This document shows positions 11,452 through 25,796 of a stretch of 64,000 bases of DNA, one piece after another. The position numbers were made by a program, and so were the translations under genes. A model generated the notes under the pieces. The model was not told the DNA's origin. It saw only the letters and a list, made by a program, of their open reading frames with translations, and did no database searches. Origin of the DNA: Gymnopus androsaceus JB14 (lineage: Eukaryota; Basidiomycota; Agaricomycetes; Agaricales; Omphalotaceae); assembly GCA_009733575.1 (NCBI GenBank), contig ML769488.1, positions 124,001-188,000 on the forward strand, given 5' to 3'. The first letter of the stretch is position 1. Each line of letters begins with the position of its first letter.

Positions 11452-13000
11452 TGTTGTCGAAATTTTAATTGAGATTCGAATTTCTTCAAGCTGCTTTTAT
11501 AGCTTTTAGTTTGGAATGACGGTCATGACGCGATGCTTCATGACGCGCGGTGACCACATTACTGGCGTCACTGCTCTGTTTGAGACATACGCATAAGCCA
11601 AGAGTTGGAGTATTCGATGGAGTACAACAGAGACTCAGAGGACACCGAAGCGTAGTGTTGACGTAAACCAAGGTACAACCAGGGTCAAGCAGCAGATTCA
11701 ATGTTTTGATCATCAAACCTTTGATACGTGGGAAATAATCTTGAGTGGACCAGCTTTGACCTCCGCAACTGGCCTTCCCGTAAGTATGCATATACTCTCT
11801 GTACATATCATTGCCAGTCTCGGGAGCTTGATACCACCTCAAATGCTGACAATCGCACTGCAATAAAACAAGTTGTTTCATGCAATCAGTGTCGATTTAT
11901 AGCAATCAGCTTTCTATAAATCGACATCACAGGCGGAGTCCGGCAATGGACCTGCAATAGTACTCCCGATGTTGTTTTGAAACTTCTAAATCACTCGAAG
12001 TATTTGGCGAGGCCAGAGAGCTGCTTAATCAATAGTTGGCTCAGCATGAGGTTCTCCGTGTTTCGTCAAGTTCGACAAGGATCATATGAGGACCTCACAT
12101 GAAGTGAGGTCGAAAGGCTATCAGAGGCTGTTCCATATAGTATTTTTTTTGGACAGACTCAGTTTCATGCTTTTTATCTCCTTGAGTTTCCCGGTTTATT
12201 ATTACCCGACACAAAAGTGGACAATGTGGTTCAAGCGAGGGTCAGAAATCTGGAGAAATGAATATTTGCGTGTTCTACGGATGTGAACAAAGAACAAAGA
12301 TGATGAACCATCAAGCATTGGTGATGTGCGTCAAGCAGAATGTTTGGCGCTAGACGCACTGTAGGCGCTTGTTTGAACAGCAGCCCCACCAGGGTAGCGT
12401 TGTTGAACAGGTCCCCTCATCAGGTCCCTTGTTTGAGAATACTATCCGACCTTCGAGCCATATGTAGTAATATCTCGCAGTGGTATCATGCCAAATGTTC
12501 CGCTGTGTAAAACGCATCACGGTTACATTGCCACATAATCTGGCGGGCAGCCGTACTGGCGTATGCATAAAAGAGATAAAATGAAAACCAAATTTGAAGA
12601 TATTCAGCCAAAGTCCGGCGTTAATGTGTGCATACGCTACCCTTTTTGAGGCTATACGCGTCCAACTGTGGTTTGGACGTACCGATGCGGTATGAAACTG
12701 TTGGACATTAAACGTTCAGTGTTGAAACAAGATTTTTGATTGCAAGTAAGTAGATATTAACCGTCTGCTTTTCAGGCTCGGTAAAGAAATTATATATAAG
12801 GTTTACAATGGATTGCGACTATAGTGTAAGGTACGATAAGTGAACGAGTTGGTGTTTGCAAAAGAATGAATATGCGAATGAAAGGGGTAAATGTTATTGA
12901 GGGAGGGTATAGAGTAATTTCATCAAGATTAAGAAAGTTTACAAATAATCATCATTCATTGAAAGAGTTTTGTAAAGTCTATGCGCGTACCAACAATGCA
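11452..13000. other. Intergenic, nothing recognised
   Basis: About 1.5 kb between two minus-strand genes. It holds the promoter of the HAM1-like gene and the 3' flank of the next. Small ORFs such as 11881-11486 lack family features and splice structure. Confidence 0.4.
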
Positions 13001-14324
13001 TTACCTATGCTGGTCTCCCCTGGTAGGGCGCCGTGGATTAGCGCCAGTCGCTGCCTGTTGTTCCCAATATGCAGGACCTTCTCCGGGTAACCAATTACCG
13101 GTAGCTGGATCGCGCTCAAAGTCGCCATCACGGTAGTTGTACCGATCCTGCAGAAGCTTGAGCAAAGGATTGCGTAAAGCGGGATCCATCCGGACAGAGT
13201 CTCCCGGTAAGTAGCTCCCCACATTGTGCCGGGAAAGACTCTCTTCAAAGAGAGCTTGCTCGTGGGTGCATCCACAGTTGAGAAAGCCGAAGGGCGCCAT
13301 TCGGGGTGGATACATCCGTCTTTCTCTACGAGAATCATGCCATGCACAAAGAGCGTTACCGGCTCGATTCAGGGAGCAAAACTGACGAACGCGCGCGTCT
13401 GTTCGTGCTCTCCACGAAGCTTCGAAAGCAGGAGAGGAGTGGGAAGGGGAGCCCGCTATCTGCGTTTGCAGAGCTCTAATTTGCTCTTTATCACGGCGAT
13501 GTCGTTGCTCGAGCTCCGCTATTGTGTGAAGAAGAGCGTCGTTTTCGGAAGTAAGCGAGTGCGTTGGAGAGTCATTGGGTTGGTTCATTGATCCTGATGC
13601 ATAACCCGAGAGGGTTTCGTCGTAATAGGTCGATGATGACAGCGTACTAGAAGGGTATCCTCCGTAGTTTACATCCGGTGGCATAGGATATGCTATATCC
13701 CCTGCGACCCCAGGAAATGCAGATAGGTCAGATGGGGCGCTCATAGGCATTTGGTTTTGATGCCAGCCCATCGAAGCCAAGTTGCTTCCTGAAAGCCTAG
13801 GGGACATGGACATAAGTCGCGAATTGGACCCGGCTCCAACAGCGCCACTAAGGCTCGAGGAAGATGCTGATGATGACCTGCTTAGCTGTACCATGGAGCG
13901 GGTGTTCTAGGTGAAATGTCAGAAAGAGACTCGATCTAAATAACAGCCTATCCTCACCGTAGGATCGTATACTGCGGTCTGGTACGCTGGACTGTCACCA
14001 TCCGAGGACCTGCGGTCATTCGATCCTCTGGATCGATTGTTCCAATTATCATAACCCGAACCAGAAGTGCCAGACATTCCGATTGTATCCTCACTGAGAT
14101 GTCGTTCGGGATAAGGTCTAGTACGAGGACTTTCGGATTTTCGCAATCCGTCGCGTCGACTTTATAGAAGTGTTCGTGATAAATGGAGAGGCGGGTGGAG
14201 AAAATGGCAACAACGAGAAGTCTGTTTGACTTTCCTTTTTGACTTCTGGCATTTTAAAATCCGAGACGCCATTGGCGTTCGGACTGAGCCAGGGGAAGAA
14301 GTCAACAGTTTCTTCTGTGTGCAT
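13001..14324 (-). CDS. Conserved basidiomycete protein of unknown function
   Basis: Starts at ATG 14324 (MHTEETVDFFPWLSP). The last intron is clear: donor GTGAGG at 13957, acceptor CCTAG at 13907, 51 nt, joining exon 2 (ending 13958) to exon 3 (13906-13001) in phase. The N-terminal two thirds are Ser/Pro-rich and disordered-looking. A short coiled segment, ENDALLHTIAELEQRHRRDK, precedes a compact C-terminal domain (about the last 120 residues) with CSLNRAGNALCAWHDSRRER, LNCGCTHEQALFEESLSRH and PLLKLLQDRYNYRDGDFERD. This domain looks strongly conserved and carries several Cys and His residues that might bind metal. Between exon 1 and exon 2, near 14140-14210, the frame shifts by one. Either a one-base indel or a 55-nt intron with weak sites (GTTGTT...AAAG) explains it. 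No function can be named. Confidence 0.65.
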
Positions 14325-15672
14325 GGCTAAGCGGTGCGGAGGGGGAATGGAATAGAGACCAAGGAGACAAACAGCCAGTCCCTTTAACTGTGCAAGAGCC
14401 GATGGTGGCTACCTGGACGATAAGATGGCGTCAAAGCTAAAGATCAAGTTGTGACGGAGACCTAGCAACTTTCCTCACTTGTCTGATATCATACAACAGG
14501 CTGTGAGTATAAAGATGATCACATCGCTTGCGAATCCTCAAGCCAGGGCCAATAGCCAATAACTTTGTGTTGAATCCGGTGTAGGATTTGATCGTCAGAT
14601 TAATCTATAGCCACAGAATACAGACGTACCGACAAAAATTCCCATCCATGTATGTACGCTACATCACCGCGACCAACAGCAGCTTGTCGATGGCGCTTTT
14701 CCCATCCGAATCCGAGAAGCTCTGACCTAGACCTCAGCACAGGCGGAGGCTTTAGACAAGCACGAAAACAGCGGAGAGTCTTGAGGCGCTATCCCGCCTC
14801 GCGAACATATTTGCTATGTAATCGTAGACGCCCGTTCGAACATCGGCCTCCAATTTACATAGAACAAGCGCAAAGGAATAAGGAGAATTTTGTAAGATTC
14901 ATCAAAAGTACGCAGACGATCCATCCCATCTCAGCATCACAAGACGTCTCAATACTAAATGGAAAGGCTTTTAAAAAGGTTATGCACTCACGTCGACGAT
15001 ACCAATGATACGATGGAGAATACAGAAGGCAGTGTGTCTTGTACGTGTTTGTTCCCAACACAAAATATCAATTTGGAGTGGATCACTGTAGATGGAAGTC
15101 ACAGACACCTACACCCCGTAAAGAAACGGAGATGAAATCACATATTGAATACGTCAATATATACTGTGGACTTGAACCTCAAGAGTTCGAGACTAGGGTT
15201 TACTCGAGCCTGAGGCCTGGTCATGCAGGACGATTTTACGCCAAGCTTTACCGGAGGGTTGACTGATTTGGTAGCGTTTCAATCGCTTTGACAGAGATTT
15301 AAAACACGAATTAACTTACTGCATGTTGGTGGGGGTCTCGACGCCCCCATTTTCATCCACATTCAACACTTTGGTCAATTCGACGGCAGGAAAACCTGGG
15401 CATCTGAAATCAAAGCATGTAAGAGGATTGAAAGTGCATGAGATTCCGACTTGCATTCTAAACAACCGCGATAAAGGCACACAGCTAATAACAGGGCTGG
15501 CTTGCGAAACATCCAGTTCACAACTATACTGCACAATCTCTGCTAATTGGCACCCTTCAGATGGGAGAGATTTCGCGGTCATTCGTTCAGTTTGAACTTG
15601 AGCCACTGCCAGCAGCCGGTGCAATGCCGCGTGGCGTGGGACTTACACGTGACGTCGAACATACATCTTACG
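14325..15672. other. Divergent intergenic region
   Basis: Lies between the minus-strand gene ending at 14324 and adenosylhomocysteinase, so it contains both promoters. No convincing coding sequence: the ORFs at 14652-15008 and 15323-15595 have no recognisable domain. Confidence 0.4.
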
Positions 15673-15718
15673 ATTTCTCTCGTTTTTTCCTCATTCCTTT
15701 TTCCTTCTCAAAACAAAA
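15673..15718 (+). promoter_or_regulatory. Pyrimidine-rich leader and start context of adenosylhomocysteinase
   Basis: A C/T tract (TTCTCTCGTTTTTTCCTCAT and on) leads directly to CAAAAATGG. CT-rich stretches just before the start are typical of highly expressed filamentous-fungal genes, and A at -3 with G at +4 is a good start context. No TATA box is asserted. Confidence 0.5.
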
Positions 15719-17564
<1,846 letters not shown>

Positions 17565-18106
17565 ATTTATAGTATCAGTGATCGATGCAGATGGCCTCAA
17601 CGAGCCCTCGCCATACTTCTATCGGAAGAATAGGGATATTCAACATCCTTGTCTCGTGCAGATGCCCTAACAGTCGTTCCGTATTAATTTAAAAGCTATG
17701 CAATGAGGTGCACTAGGTCGAAGAGGAGAACGCCGAGTTGATCGTGTCGGATGGGTGGCGGCTACTAGAGAAAGAAAATAAATAGATGTACATTTAGGGC
17801 AAGGGCCTCAACGAGCCTTCAGTTGTATAATAGAAATACGCAATGGAGTTTTTACGATGATCATCTTGGCTATACTGCACCGGTGTTTGCCTTAGCGACA
17901 TGTTTGATTGATCCAACGTCGAGCGAGGATAATCATGATTGTACATACTAGCGTCTTCTCTTCCTTGTTGGACTATCTGATTTCTGATACGATTCTCTAT
18001 TCTCTGGCCTGCGAGTAAGTAAGTGCTTTGGAGCTTGAATGTGGCTGTTTCGACTGATTGATTTTCACATAGAACGTATTGAGAACAAAGAAAGTCCTTC
18101 GCAACC
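17565..18106. other. Intergenic: SAH1 3' flank and upstream of next gene
   Basis: About 540 bases between two plus-strand genes. A minus-strand ORF over 18261-17794 overlaps the start of the next plus-strand gene and has no family character, so I read this as UTR and promoter only. Confidence 0.45.
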
Positions 18107-19769
18107 ATGTTCTCCTCCAGTGATAGCGTATCGCCACTTGGCCCAATCGATCCCTCGTCAATAACTGAAGAAGGTTCTGGTGAGAATGAAAAGGCAGCGC
18201 CTTGGATCATCAGGAAACTGGTTGGGTATGTTCCACATACCCGTGTCGTCGTGTCGTCCAACGAATCAAACTTGATCTACTAGTCAATGACTGGACGGAT
18301 TGTTATGTCCTCTTATGAATCCCTCCGGGCTACAGGAACCAGTGTTGTCTGTTTGTCACCCGCAAGTCGTAGCGATCTCAAAATTCTAACCAGAATACTG
18401 ATACTTTTCCATAGTGGGGGGATCATTCTCCACTGACGCTCCCGTGTATCCGGTTCCGAGATCTTGCAGTGCATACTGTGATTGCTGCTACGGTAAGCAT
18501 CCGCGGCCACTGCCTGGAAGGTCGAGACGTTACTTACATAGAATCCTCACACAGGGTGGCTTCGCGGTTGTTGCTAGTCCTGCAATGTCAGGTGTAAGTG
18601 ATTTCGTCGTATCGACTTTTGGAGATACGATCCTTGTCGAGCTTGGTCTTCACGCGGGTTCGAATTGACGACCAAGGCGGCCAACGATCTTATCATCGAG
18701 CATGGAATCAAGTTTGCTGTACCGATATATTCGAGCCGATTAGAGACAACCCACGTAAAAGTACTGCTTATCACTCTCAAGTTCAAACATACCGTAGAAG
18801 ATGCGGCACTAGGTTTTTTCCGTAGCAGTGTCCATAGGTGAGAGTGTATCAGATTTTCTTCAATTCGAGTCTAACGTTCACATAGAGATACGGATCTTTT
18901 CGCAACAGTGAAGGATTACCTCGCAGTGGAGAAAGGCTGGTTTTCTCCGTATCTGTTTGCTAGTAGCCGTCGCCCAATCATACCGAGATCCATGAAGCCA
19001 GATGTGATCTTTTGTCATGGACCTTTTCTACAAGGTTAGTTCACGAATGCAAATGGAACATGCCTACTAATGATATATAGGTGATTATCGAGTCGGAGAA
19101 ACACTGTTGAACGAGTCAGCTTCTGTAATCAGCCTTTGCAAATCTCTTACCCCCGCCGTCCAGGAAGCAGCGGTAGTAACACCAACACCCCATTATTCCT
19201 TTTCCGACCTCAAAGACTTGAAGATACCATCTCTTTCCAATGTCTTTTCTCGCTCCCGTACACCGTCTCCAGAGCCTCAGCTTACACCTTTACGTGCACC
19301 TCCTGTCCCACGACGTATGGTCATTGTTGTTGTTGGTATCAAGCCACATCGAAAACTGTGGATGACCTCTGCCCGACCAGAAGAGAGTGTTATTAATTAT
19401 ATTCTTCTCAATGGTTGTCCTGCTTTGGTAGTGCCCGTGAAAACAGGATCACCGCTGATAGCCTGGGATGCCTTGACTTTGCAACAACTGTGGGATGTCG
19501 AACTTCCATCAGCTGATGGCATCCCAAGCAAGTCGGGAAAGTTTGAAGGTATAGTAATGGTGCTACTTGAATTTCTGGATTTGTGTGTGGATTGGAGCCG
19601 GGTAGAGATTCAAGGGGCCGAGGATGTGACAGAAGAGAGCAAGAAGGAAAAGGTTAAGGATGCAATACAGCTACTTGTTGCTGCTGCAGTAAGAAGTAAA
19701 AGCAGTAAGGAGGTCAAGAAGGAGGTGGATGCAGAAAGAGCTGGGGTTGCAATGTGGCGAATTCCTTGA
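18107..19769 (+). CDS. Conserved fungal protein of unknown function (C-terminus WRIP)
   Basis: The 3' two thirds are well supported: exon ending 18492 (donor GTAAGC), 18555-18591, 18642-18837, 18886-19034 and 19081-19769, all joining in frame. The protein contains FELTTKAANDLIIEHGIKFA, GWFSPYLFASSRRPIIPRS, PDVIFCHGPFLQGDYRVGET, a Pro/Ser hinge (FSRSRTPSPEP), a hydrophobic beta-like patch RRMVIVVVGIKPH, then ESVINYILLNGCPALVVPVK and the end GVAMWRIP. I recall basidiomycete proteins of this character but know no function for them. The 5' end is less sure. An ATG at 18107 opens a frame for 58 codons, but a TAG follows near 18283 before the frame reopens, so an intron or error in the first 350 bases is unresolved. 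It is the last ordinary gene before the transposon nest. Confidence 0.65.
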
Positions 19770-19948
19770 TTCTCATATATATATATTCACTAGTGGTCAG
19801 AACTTGTTTTGTTTGGTAAATGATTTTCATCTGTGACTGGATGTAGTGCAAGTTTGGTGTAGAAGGAGGAGTGTTCCATGCTACTGATGGGAGGTGGGCA
19901 GAAGCCAGTGCCAGAAAGTAATGCTGACAGTCAGGATAATTTCCGGGC

Positions 19949-20479
19949 CAGTGTTAGCCTTAAGGCCTTAATTAAGGCCTCCGAGCAGGCCGAAGGCCTT
20001 AGGGCTTATTTGGACCTTAAATTAATTTCAAGGTCAAGTTAAGGGTTTAAATACAAAAATGTTTTTATTTCTTAATCTACCTCATACACACATATATATA
20101 TATACCAGTGCCTTCCCAAATCTTTCTTTAGAGCTACTATCTTCATATGCAAGGTCTCTTCACTCTGGTAGGCTGTTTTACACTATTTACAATGATCTAG
20201 ATGACCCCCTCAGACCTGCATGCATCCCTGCCACTGTTTTGTCCAGATTTCTCCTGCATCACTTCCTTGCCACAAAGAAGCCTCAGCCAAGGAGGCTGCC
20301 ACTTTGAATCATGTTGAAGTACTGTCTTCATGCTCTTTCTGCTGCTTGTGAAGTCACATGCCCTTTCAAATTAAGACTCTTAATTAAGGCTCTTAAGGTC
20401 AGCATTCAAGTTAGGTCTTATACTCTTAATGAATTAAGGGCTTAAATTAATTAAGACTTAGGCCTTAAGGCTAACACTG
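19949..20479. mobile_element. hAT-like MITE with TTAAGG-rich ends
   Basis: The ends are inverted copies, CAGTGTTAGCCTTAAGGCC at the left and its complement at 20461-20479. AATTTCC follows directly at the right (20480-20486) and also lies four bases before the left end (19938-19944), a candidate 7-8 bp target duplication with a few extra bases. Subterminal DNA on both sides is packed with TTAAGG/CCTTAA words. A TIR starting CAG and a duplication of about 8 bp suggest hAT. The interior has one 82-codon ORF (20059-20307) without a recognisable transposase motif, so the element is non-autonomous. Confidence 0.65.
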
Positions 20480-20486
20480 AATTTCC

Positions 20487-21402
20487 CTGACCACTGGGTT
20501 ATTTTCCTGTGCTACTTTGGGGGTGCAACCATGTGAAAACATCTGTGATTCTTATGGTCACTGTCAGCTAGTGATAAGCATGGGGATGGGCTCCCGCAGC
20601 AGGCTGCAGGTATAGGGGACCACGGGTATGGGTATGGGTTGAGTAACAATTTTTTTACTTGACCTGTGATACCTGTGTACCTAAAAAGCCAGCCTGCTCC
20701 TCGGAATCTCATTGATAGAAGGTTTGATTGAATTTAATGTCCTTGGGAGGACCATATTGAGTGTGGTGTTCATGGCAATTATGATAAACAAGACTACTCT
20801 TTAACTTGTTCCTCTTCAAAATTCTGTTACAACTTGGTATGAACTGAGAGTGCACTGAGAGTGCACCTTTGGAATAATCTAATGCTCATACTCTAATTAG
20901 GGCAAAGGTGAGTTGTGGCATTTCCGTGCTTACTAAAATCCCAATTACATCAAAAGTTACCAGTAATTATTTTTAGGTAAAAAGGGCTCGAAATGCAAAA
21001 ACTAGACTCCATGTTTTGTCTTTTGGCTGATTTAATTATGTTGTGAATATGTAGCTTTTAATTATGGCTACAAAGTAATAAGTATGCAGGCCAAAAAGTC
21101 AGATGGGTGCTTAAATCAATTATCACATGCTTGTAAGCATGAGCACATGATCCTAGTCCCAGGGTGTCAAGTTACAAGTTACATCTTCTCTGTTATCACT
21201 GCAAGGTACAAATCATGATCCTGGAGGTGTGCAAATACACTTCACTTCCCTCTCACCATAGCCCACCATCTTGCCAACTATCTCACTTTCTTCTACCTTC
21301 CCCGACTTTGCATTTTATTGCATTTATCAATGCAATGACAGAATTTTGGCACTGGCAAAGTCATTCAACCTATGAGGATGTGTAATCTTATGAATTAGCA
21401 AG
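20487..21402. other. Repeat-derived DNA, nothing identified
   Basis: Between the MITE and the copia LTR. No ORF of note and no clear terminal repeats. A GAGAGTGCAC direct duplication lies near 20845-20865. Confidence 0.35.
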
Positions 21403-21658
21403 TGTTAGATGAATATAAACTAGGTATCATAAGTAAGTAATGAATCAAAAGGTAAAATAAGTAATGTACTCACCTCAGTTGTAACCTAGGTAGTGGTTCA
21501 ACTGAGGGAGGTAAACCGTGGTTCGCCAGGTATATAAGTTGATTGTATGATTGATATAAGTAAGCAAGCCAAAGGGAACCGGCTAAATAGTAAATGTCCG
21601 TGAGTCTGTAAATGGAAATGTCAAAGCATGGTTTAGTGTGTGGAGTACTGATCCAACA
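21403..21658 (-). repeat. 3' LTR of a Ty1/copia element, 256 bp
   Basis: Read on the minus strand it begins TGTTGGATCAGTACTCC and ends TTCATCTAACA, with TGTTRG/CTAACA terminal inverted repeats. It follows directly on a purine run (AGGGGAGG) that fits a polypurine tract, just after the RNase H end of the pol remnant. No partner LTR is found upstream, so the element is 5' truncated. Confidence 0.75.
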
Positions 21659-23161
21659 CCTCCCCTACTCCATATGGTCCAAACCCAAGCTCCTCACCAG
21701 CTTCAAATATGTAGGTCCTGGTAGTGGCTTTGTGAACAGGTCTCCCAGATTCTCCATTGTCCTAATTCCCTTCACCACTACATCACCATCCCTAACCTTC
21801 TCCCTGATGTGGTGGTGCTGGACATCAATGTGCTTCACTAGTGCATGTTGTTTTGCTGTTCCTGTCAGGCTATTTGCCCCTTTGTTGTCACTGTATAGCT
21901 TGACTGGTCCCTCCTGGTCCAAATCAACTTCCGAAAGGAACACTGCCATCCAGACAGCCTGTTGACTACCCCTGGCCAGAGATACATACTTGGCTTCTAC
22001 CATTGACATTGCTACCATTGCTTGATGTTTCAAGCTCCACAACACTGGGGCACCAGCCATAAGGAAGGCGTATCCCAATGTAGACCTTCAAGTATCCATA
22101 CATCCAGCGTAGTCTGCATCCAAGTGTCCAACTGGTTTTAACCCAGTCCCCAGTGTTGTGTTGCCCTTAGCTGGTCTGACATATGTGATATTGTAATGTA
22201 ACATCCACTTGATGTAACCTGCCAGCCACTTGATGAGTTCCCAGTGGTAACAGCCAGGGTTCAGCTGGTATCTTGCAAGCAAATTCAAGGTGAAGCAGAT
22301 ATCCGGTCTTGTACATCCTGCTCCCCACATCACAAAAACCACAACTGGTCAGTATGGTTTGTCTAACATAAACTTCCGCTCTTCTTCTGGGAGTGGGTTT
22401 GGCAATTCTTTGACTTTGAGGCTGGGAGGTAACGGGGTTCTGCATGGTCGCACATTCTGAAGTCCAAAGTGCTACAGCATTCGTTCAAAGTAGACCCTCT
22501 GTGATATTGTGATTGAGCCTGTTTGATGTATAGTCATACCCAGCAAAACATTTGAGTGTACCTCTCCTGCTTCCCATTGTGTCCCCAAATCCTTAATGGC
22601 CTTATCCTTTCCTTCTGCTGTTGATGATCCTCCACAGACATCGTCTCCATATGTGCTAGTGATCATGTACTCTGATCCTGTCCTTTGGTACCAGATGCAG
22701 GGGTCAGCTCTCAATGCAGTATAACCATCCTCCTCATATCCGGAAGGCAAAGTATAGCCTGCCAGTTGTGGCTACCCTGCTTTGTCCCATAGATCAAACA
22801 CTTCAGCTTACAGACCAGATGTTCTTGACCTTGCTTTACAAACCCTTCCGGCTGTTTCATGTAAACATTGTGAGTGATAGGGCTATTCAAGAAGGTGCCC
22901 TTAAAGTCCACTTGGAACAGGTTCAAACTGAGTATCACAATTATATTGAGAACAAGACAAAGAGATTCCATGCAGGCAACAGCACCATAGGTTTTGTCGT
23001 AGTCTACTCCAAGGATTTGGGTAAAGCCTTGAACAATGTATCTTGCTTTCCATCTGATAACCTCCTTTAGGTCCCCACTTTATCACATAAGTCCACCTTC
23101 CCCCCATCAGATTAGCTCCTGGCGGTAGTTTGACTAACTCCCAAACTCCCTTCTCTATCAA
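21659..23161 (-). pseudogene. Ty1/copia pol remnant: reverse transcriptase and RNase H
   Basis: The C-terminal half of a copia polyprotein, read in pieces in order. 23161-22901 holds the RT start (GVWELVKLPPGANLMGGRW). 22971-22711 gives VDFKGTFLNSPITHNVYMKQ and CLIYGTKQ. 22750-22472 has the degenerate catalytic box TYGDDV in place of the usual YVDD-type motif. 22342-22088 covers TRPDICFTLNLLARY. 22078-21665 is RNase H, with MSMVEAKYVSLARGSQQAVWM and LGDLFTKPLP. Frameshifts and stops separate these segments; gag, protease and integrase are absent. The element is dead. It lies between the hAT-like MITE and the repeat-associated gene cluster. Confidence 0.88.
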
Positions 23162-23299
23162 TAGGTCGTACTTGGCTCACCACTAGCTGCCTCTCAGGTG
23201 TACCACCACAGATCAATCTCCCTTCTGGATAGATGCACTAGACAGGGGATTGCACCTGAAAGAACAGCTGCTTTCCATCTAGGTGAATTAACCTGTGGA

Positions 23300-23480
23300 G
23301 CTTTCCGAGCTTGGCAGCCCAGCACTAACATTGCAAGTGCTGGCACTTTGCCACAGGGTTAATAAAATGATGCCATGGCGGTATTTGAACCCGCAAGGGA
23401 TCATTCAAACTCATAACATAAGCACCAAGGCAAAGGTATGCATGTTATCTGCTTAGCTATAGGGATAATGTTATGTGGTA
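23300..23480 (-). repeat. Candidate tRNA-derived SINE or decayed tRNA-like sequence
   Basis: On the minus strand a perfect A-box match (TAGCTAAGCAG, near 23465-23455) is followed about 60 bases on by GCGGGTTCAAATACCGCC, which resembles a B box and T arm but with an extra base. The acceptor stem does not close, so it is not a working tRNA. A body of about 80 bases follows. Only one copy is seen here; multicopy status would settle it. Confidence 0.35.
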
Positions 23481-23584
23481 CTTCACATGGGCTATATTCT
23501 CTATTCGCTCCACATGTTTCCAAATGCAATTCAACCAATGAGTCATATATATCCCATGATATGTAGCCTACTGTAAATATATAT

Positions 23585-23631
23585 GAACCCGCAACAGGAA
23601 AGATAATTTGAACCCGTGACAGGAAAGATAA
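23585..23631. repeat. Direct duplication of a 22-base unit
   Basis: Two adjacent copies differing at two positions, GAACCCGCAACAGGAAAG and GAACCCGTGACAGGAAAG (first 18 bases of each), at 23585 and 23610. The complement contains GGTTCAAAT-like words resembling B boxes. Origin unknown. Confidence 0.6.
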
Positions 23632-25796
23632 ACAACTACTGCTTATTGAGTTCTCCAAAATCATAGGTAACGTCTACCACAGCCTGCTCGAATTTACCAA
23701 CCTCCTTCTCCTTGAGTTGCTGCTCATAATGCTCATCAGATTGAAGACTGTAGATTTTCTCCCTCCACCACGCCAGAGCTGCAACAATGCTCACAATCCC
23801 ATTGATGCTAAAGAAGCTAATATCATTCCATTTTGCAACTGTAGCCCTGTTCAAATTCAACCACCCCTTGTTGTCATCATCTCAGCGTTCCTCTGGCTGC
23901 AGAGCTCTCCACCAGCTCTGGAAAGCAGTCATGTACTCCTCCAAATTGAATGTAATGGGTCAGAATCTGGCGGTACATTTGCAAGCAGCCCAATCTCCCA
24001 CTGCCTTTGGACGCCCGCTTGTTGCAAGGTTGCCTTTTGCATTGAATCCCTTCTGCTGCTGCAGCTCTAGCCACACATTCACTAATCTCAGCTACTTTTG
24101 GTCCGCTGCACCCACAACACCACAAAGCGTTAACATTGATCCCACCCATGCAGGAGCACCCTCTGGAACTGTGGGAAGCTCTCGCAGGGCTGCTTTGTCT
24201 GGTTCTACCTCCAAGACAGAATCACTAGCACCCCCGCCCTTATTGGTCTCCAAATCTGCAGCTCTCATCTTTTTACCCTTTCTTCTAGCCATTGTTGGTC
24301 CTACCTTGCGTTTCTTGCTCTCAGTAGTCTCCACAGGTGTGCCAGATAACAATGGTGACATAGTGGGTAGCATTGGAGGAACTGCCAGAGGTGTCGTAGC
24401 ACTAACCTGAACCACATGGGGAGTTGGAGGAGATACAGGGGAACTCGGAGGATGTGCAGGAGAGGTCAGAGCAGGAGCAGCAGTGACCTGAGCCACATGG
24501 GGAGTCGGAGGAGGTACAGCAGAACTCAGAGGAGATGTAGGATAGGTCAGAGCAGGAGCCTGAGGCACAGTGGGTGTAATTGCTGAATGTGCTGTAGTTG
24601 TCACAGCCCATTGAGGCTGGCAAGCCTTTGGGCGAGTGGTATCCGGTACACGGAACACATTGCCATGGGAAGGAACCAGTGGGGTAGCCACTGCCATGGC
24701 TGGAGCATAGGCAGGAGGAGACAAGCAAGGTGGAGGTACAACATTGAAATCCATGCACATTGGATCCGCGGGCTCTGAGCACGCTACATTAGGAGCCATT
24801 GCTGTTCCAGCAGGTGCCACATTGAAATCCATGGACATTGGATCCACAGGCTCTGAGCACACTACATCAGGAGCCATTGCTGTTCCAGCAACCTCATCCC
24901 AGCCATCCAAAGAATCAGCTTGCAGCGAATCCTTGTCATTGTCCTCAGTGGCTAAGACCTGGTCAGTCATGCCCTCTTCAGCCTTCAAGGCTCTCAAACA
25001 ACATTCCTCTATACCTGTATATCCAGTTTGAATATAAACAGATATAAATTTGGCATGCGTGACTCACTATAGCACCTCCTCAAGAACTTTCCGATGATTG
25101 GTACCATGATCTCCTTCCACTCAGTACGACAAGCCCTCCCAAAGGTCATACCCACTGTCCCAGGTGACGTTCCTGCACTGGCACTGTAGAAACAAATTAG
25201 TATTATTGGGAATTGAGTCCATTCTTGACTCCGCACCTCAGAACCGTGGGTTTACCGCTGTAGATCAGCTCAGGCCCTCCTGCCCAGAACCCACAGTACA
25301 TCCCTGTGTACACGTGAATAAGATCCAAGATTTTCTGAGCCAGCTGAGGTAATGCCCGAATCGCTCTAATGAAAAATTGAGTCGGGAAACTAATCCAAGA
25401 AAAAAAAACATTACCACTGATGGTCTTCCGGAGTTGTCGGTGCAGGGCCAGTCAACATGCTGACATACTCAGACATCCAAGTCTCAAAATCCACCTCTAC
25501 AAGGTCTTCCCAGAGCCCCTTCTTATCCTTGCTCAGTCTCTCAAACAGCTCAGCTGCAGCGATTTGGAAGTTGGCGGCAACCTGATTGGACTTCTTGCTT
25601 TTATCCTGTTCAACCTCTCCCTTGGAACCTTCTCCCTGTTTCTTCTTCCTCCTGTTCTTCTTGTTCTTCTTTGTGTCCGCAATCATAGCCAGCGAGTTGC
25701 CCGTAGTCAATGAAGACACTTTCAACTCCATATGACCAACATTAGAATCTGCAGAGGAAATGGAGGGACCATTGGGATTAGGAAGAGAGCTCGAAG

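Noticed and set aside
11486..11881. 131-codon minus-strand ORF upstream of the HAM1-like gene
   Set aside because: No domain, no splice context, lies in the promoter region; likely chance.
17794..18261. 155-codon minus-strand ORF
   Set aside because: Overlaps the 5' end of the plus-strand conserved gene and has no protein-family character.
23380..23470. A functional tRNA gene
   Set aside because: A and B boxes are present but the T arm has an extra base and no acceptor stem forms.
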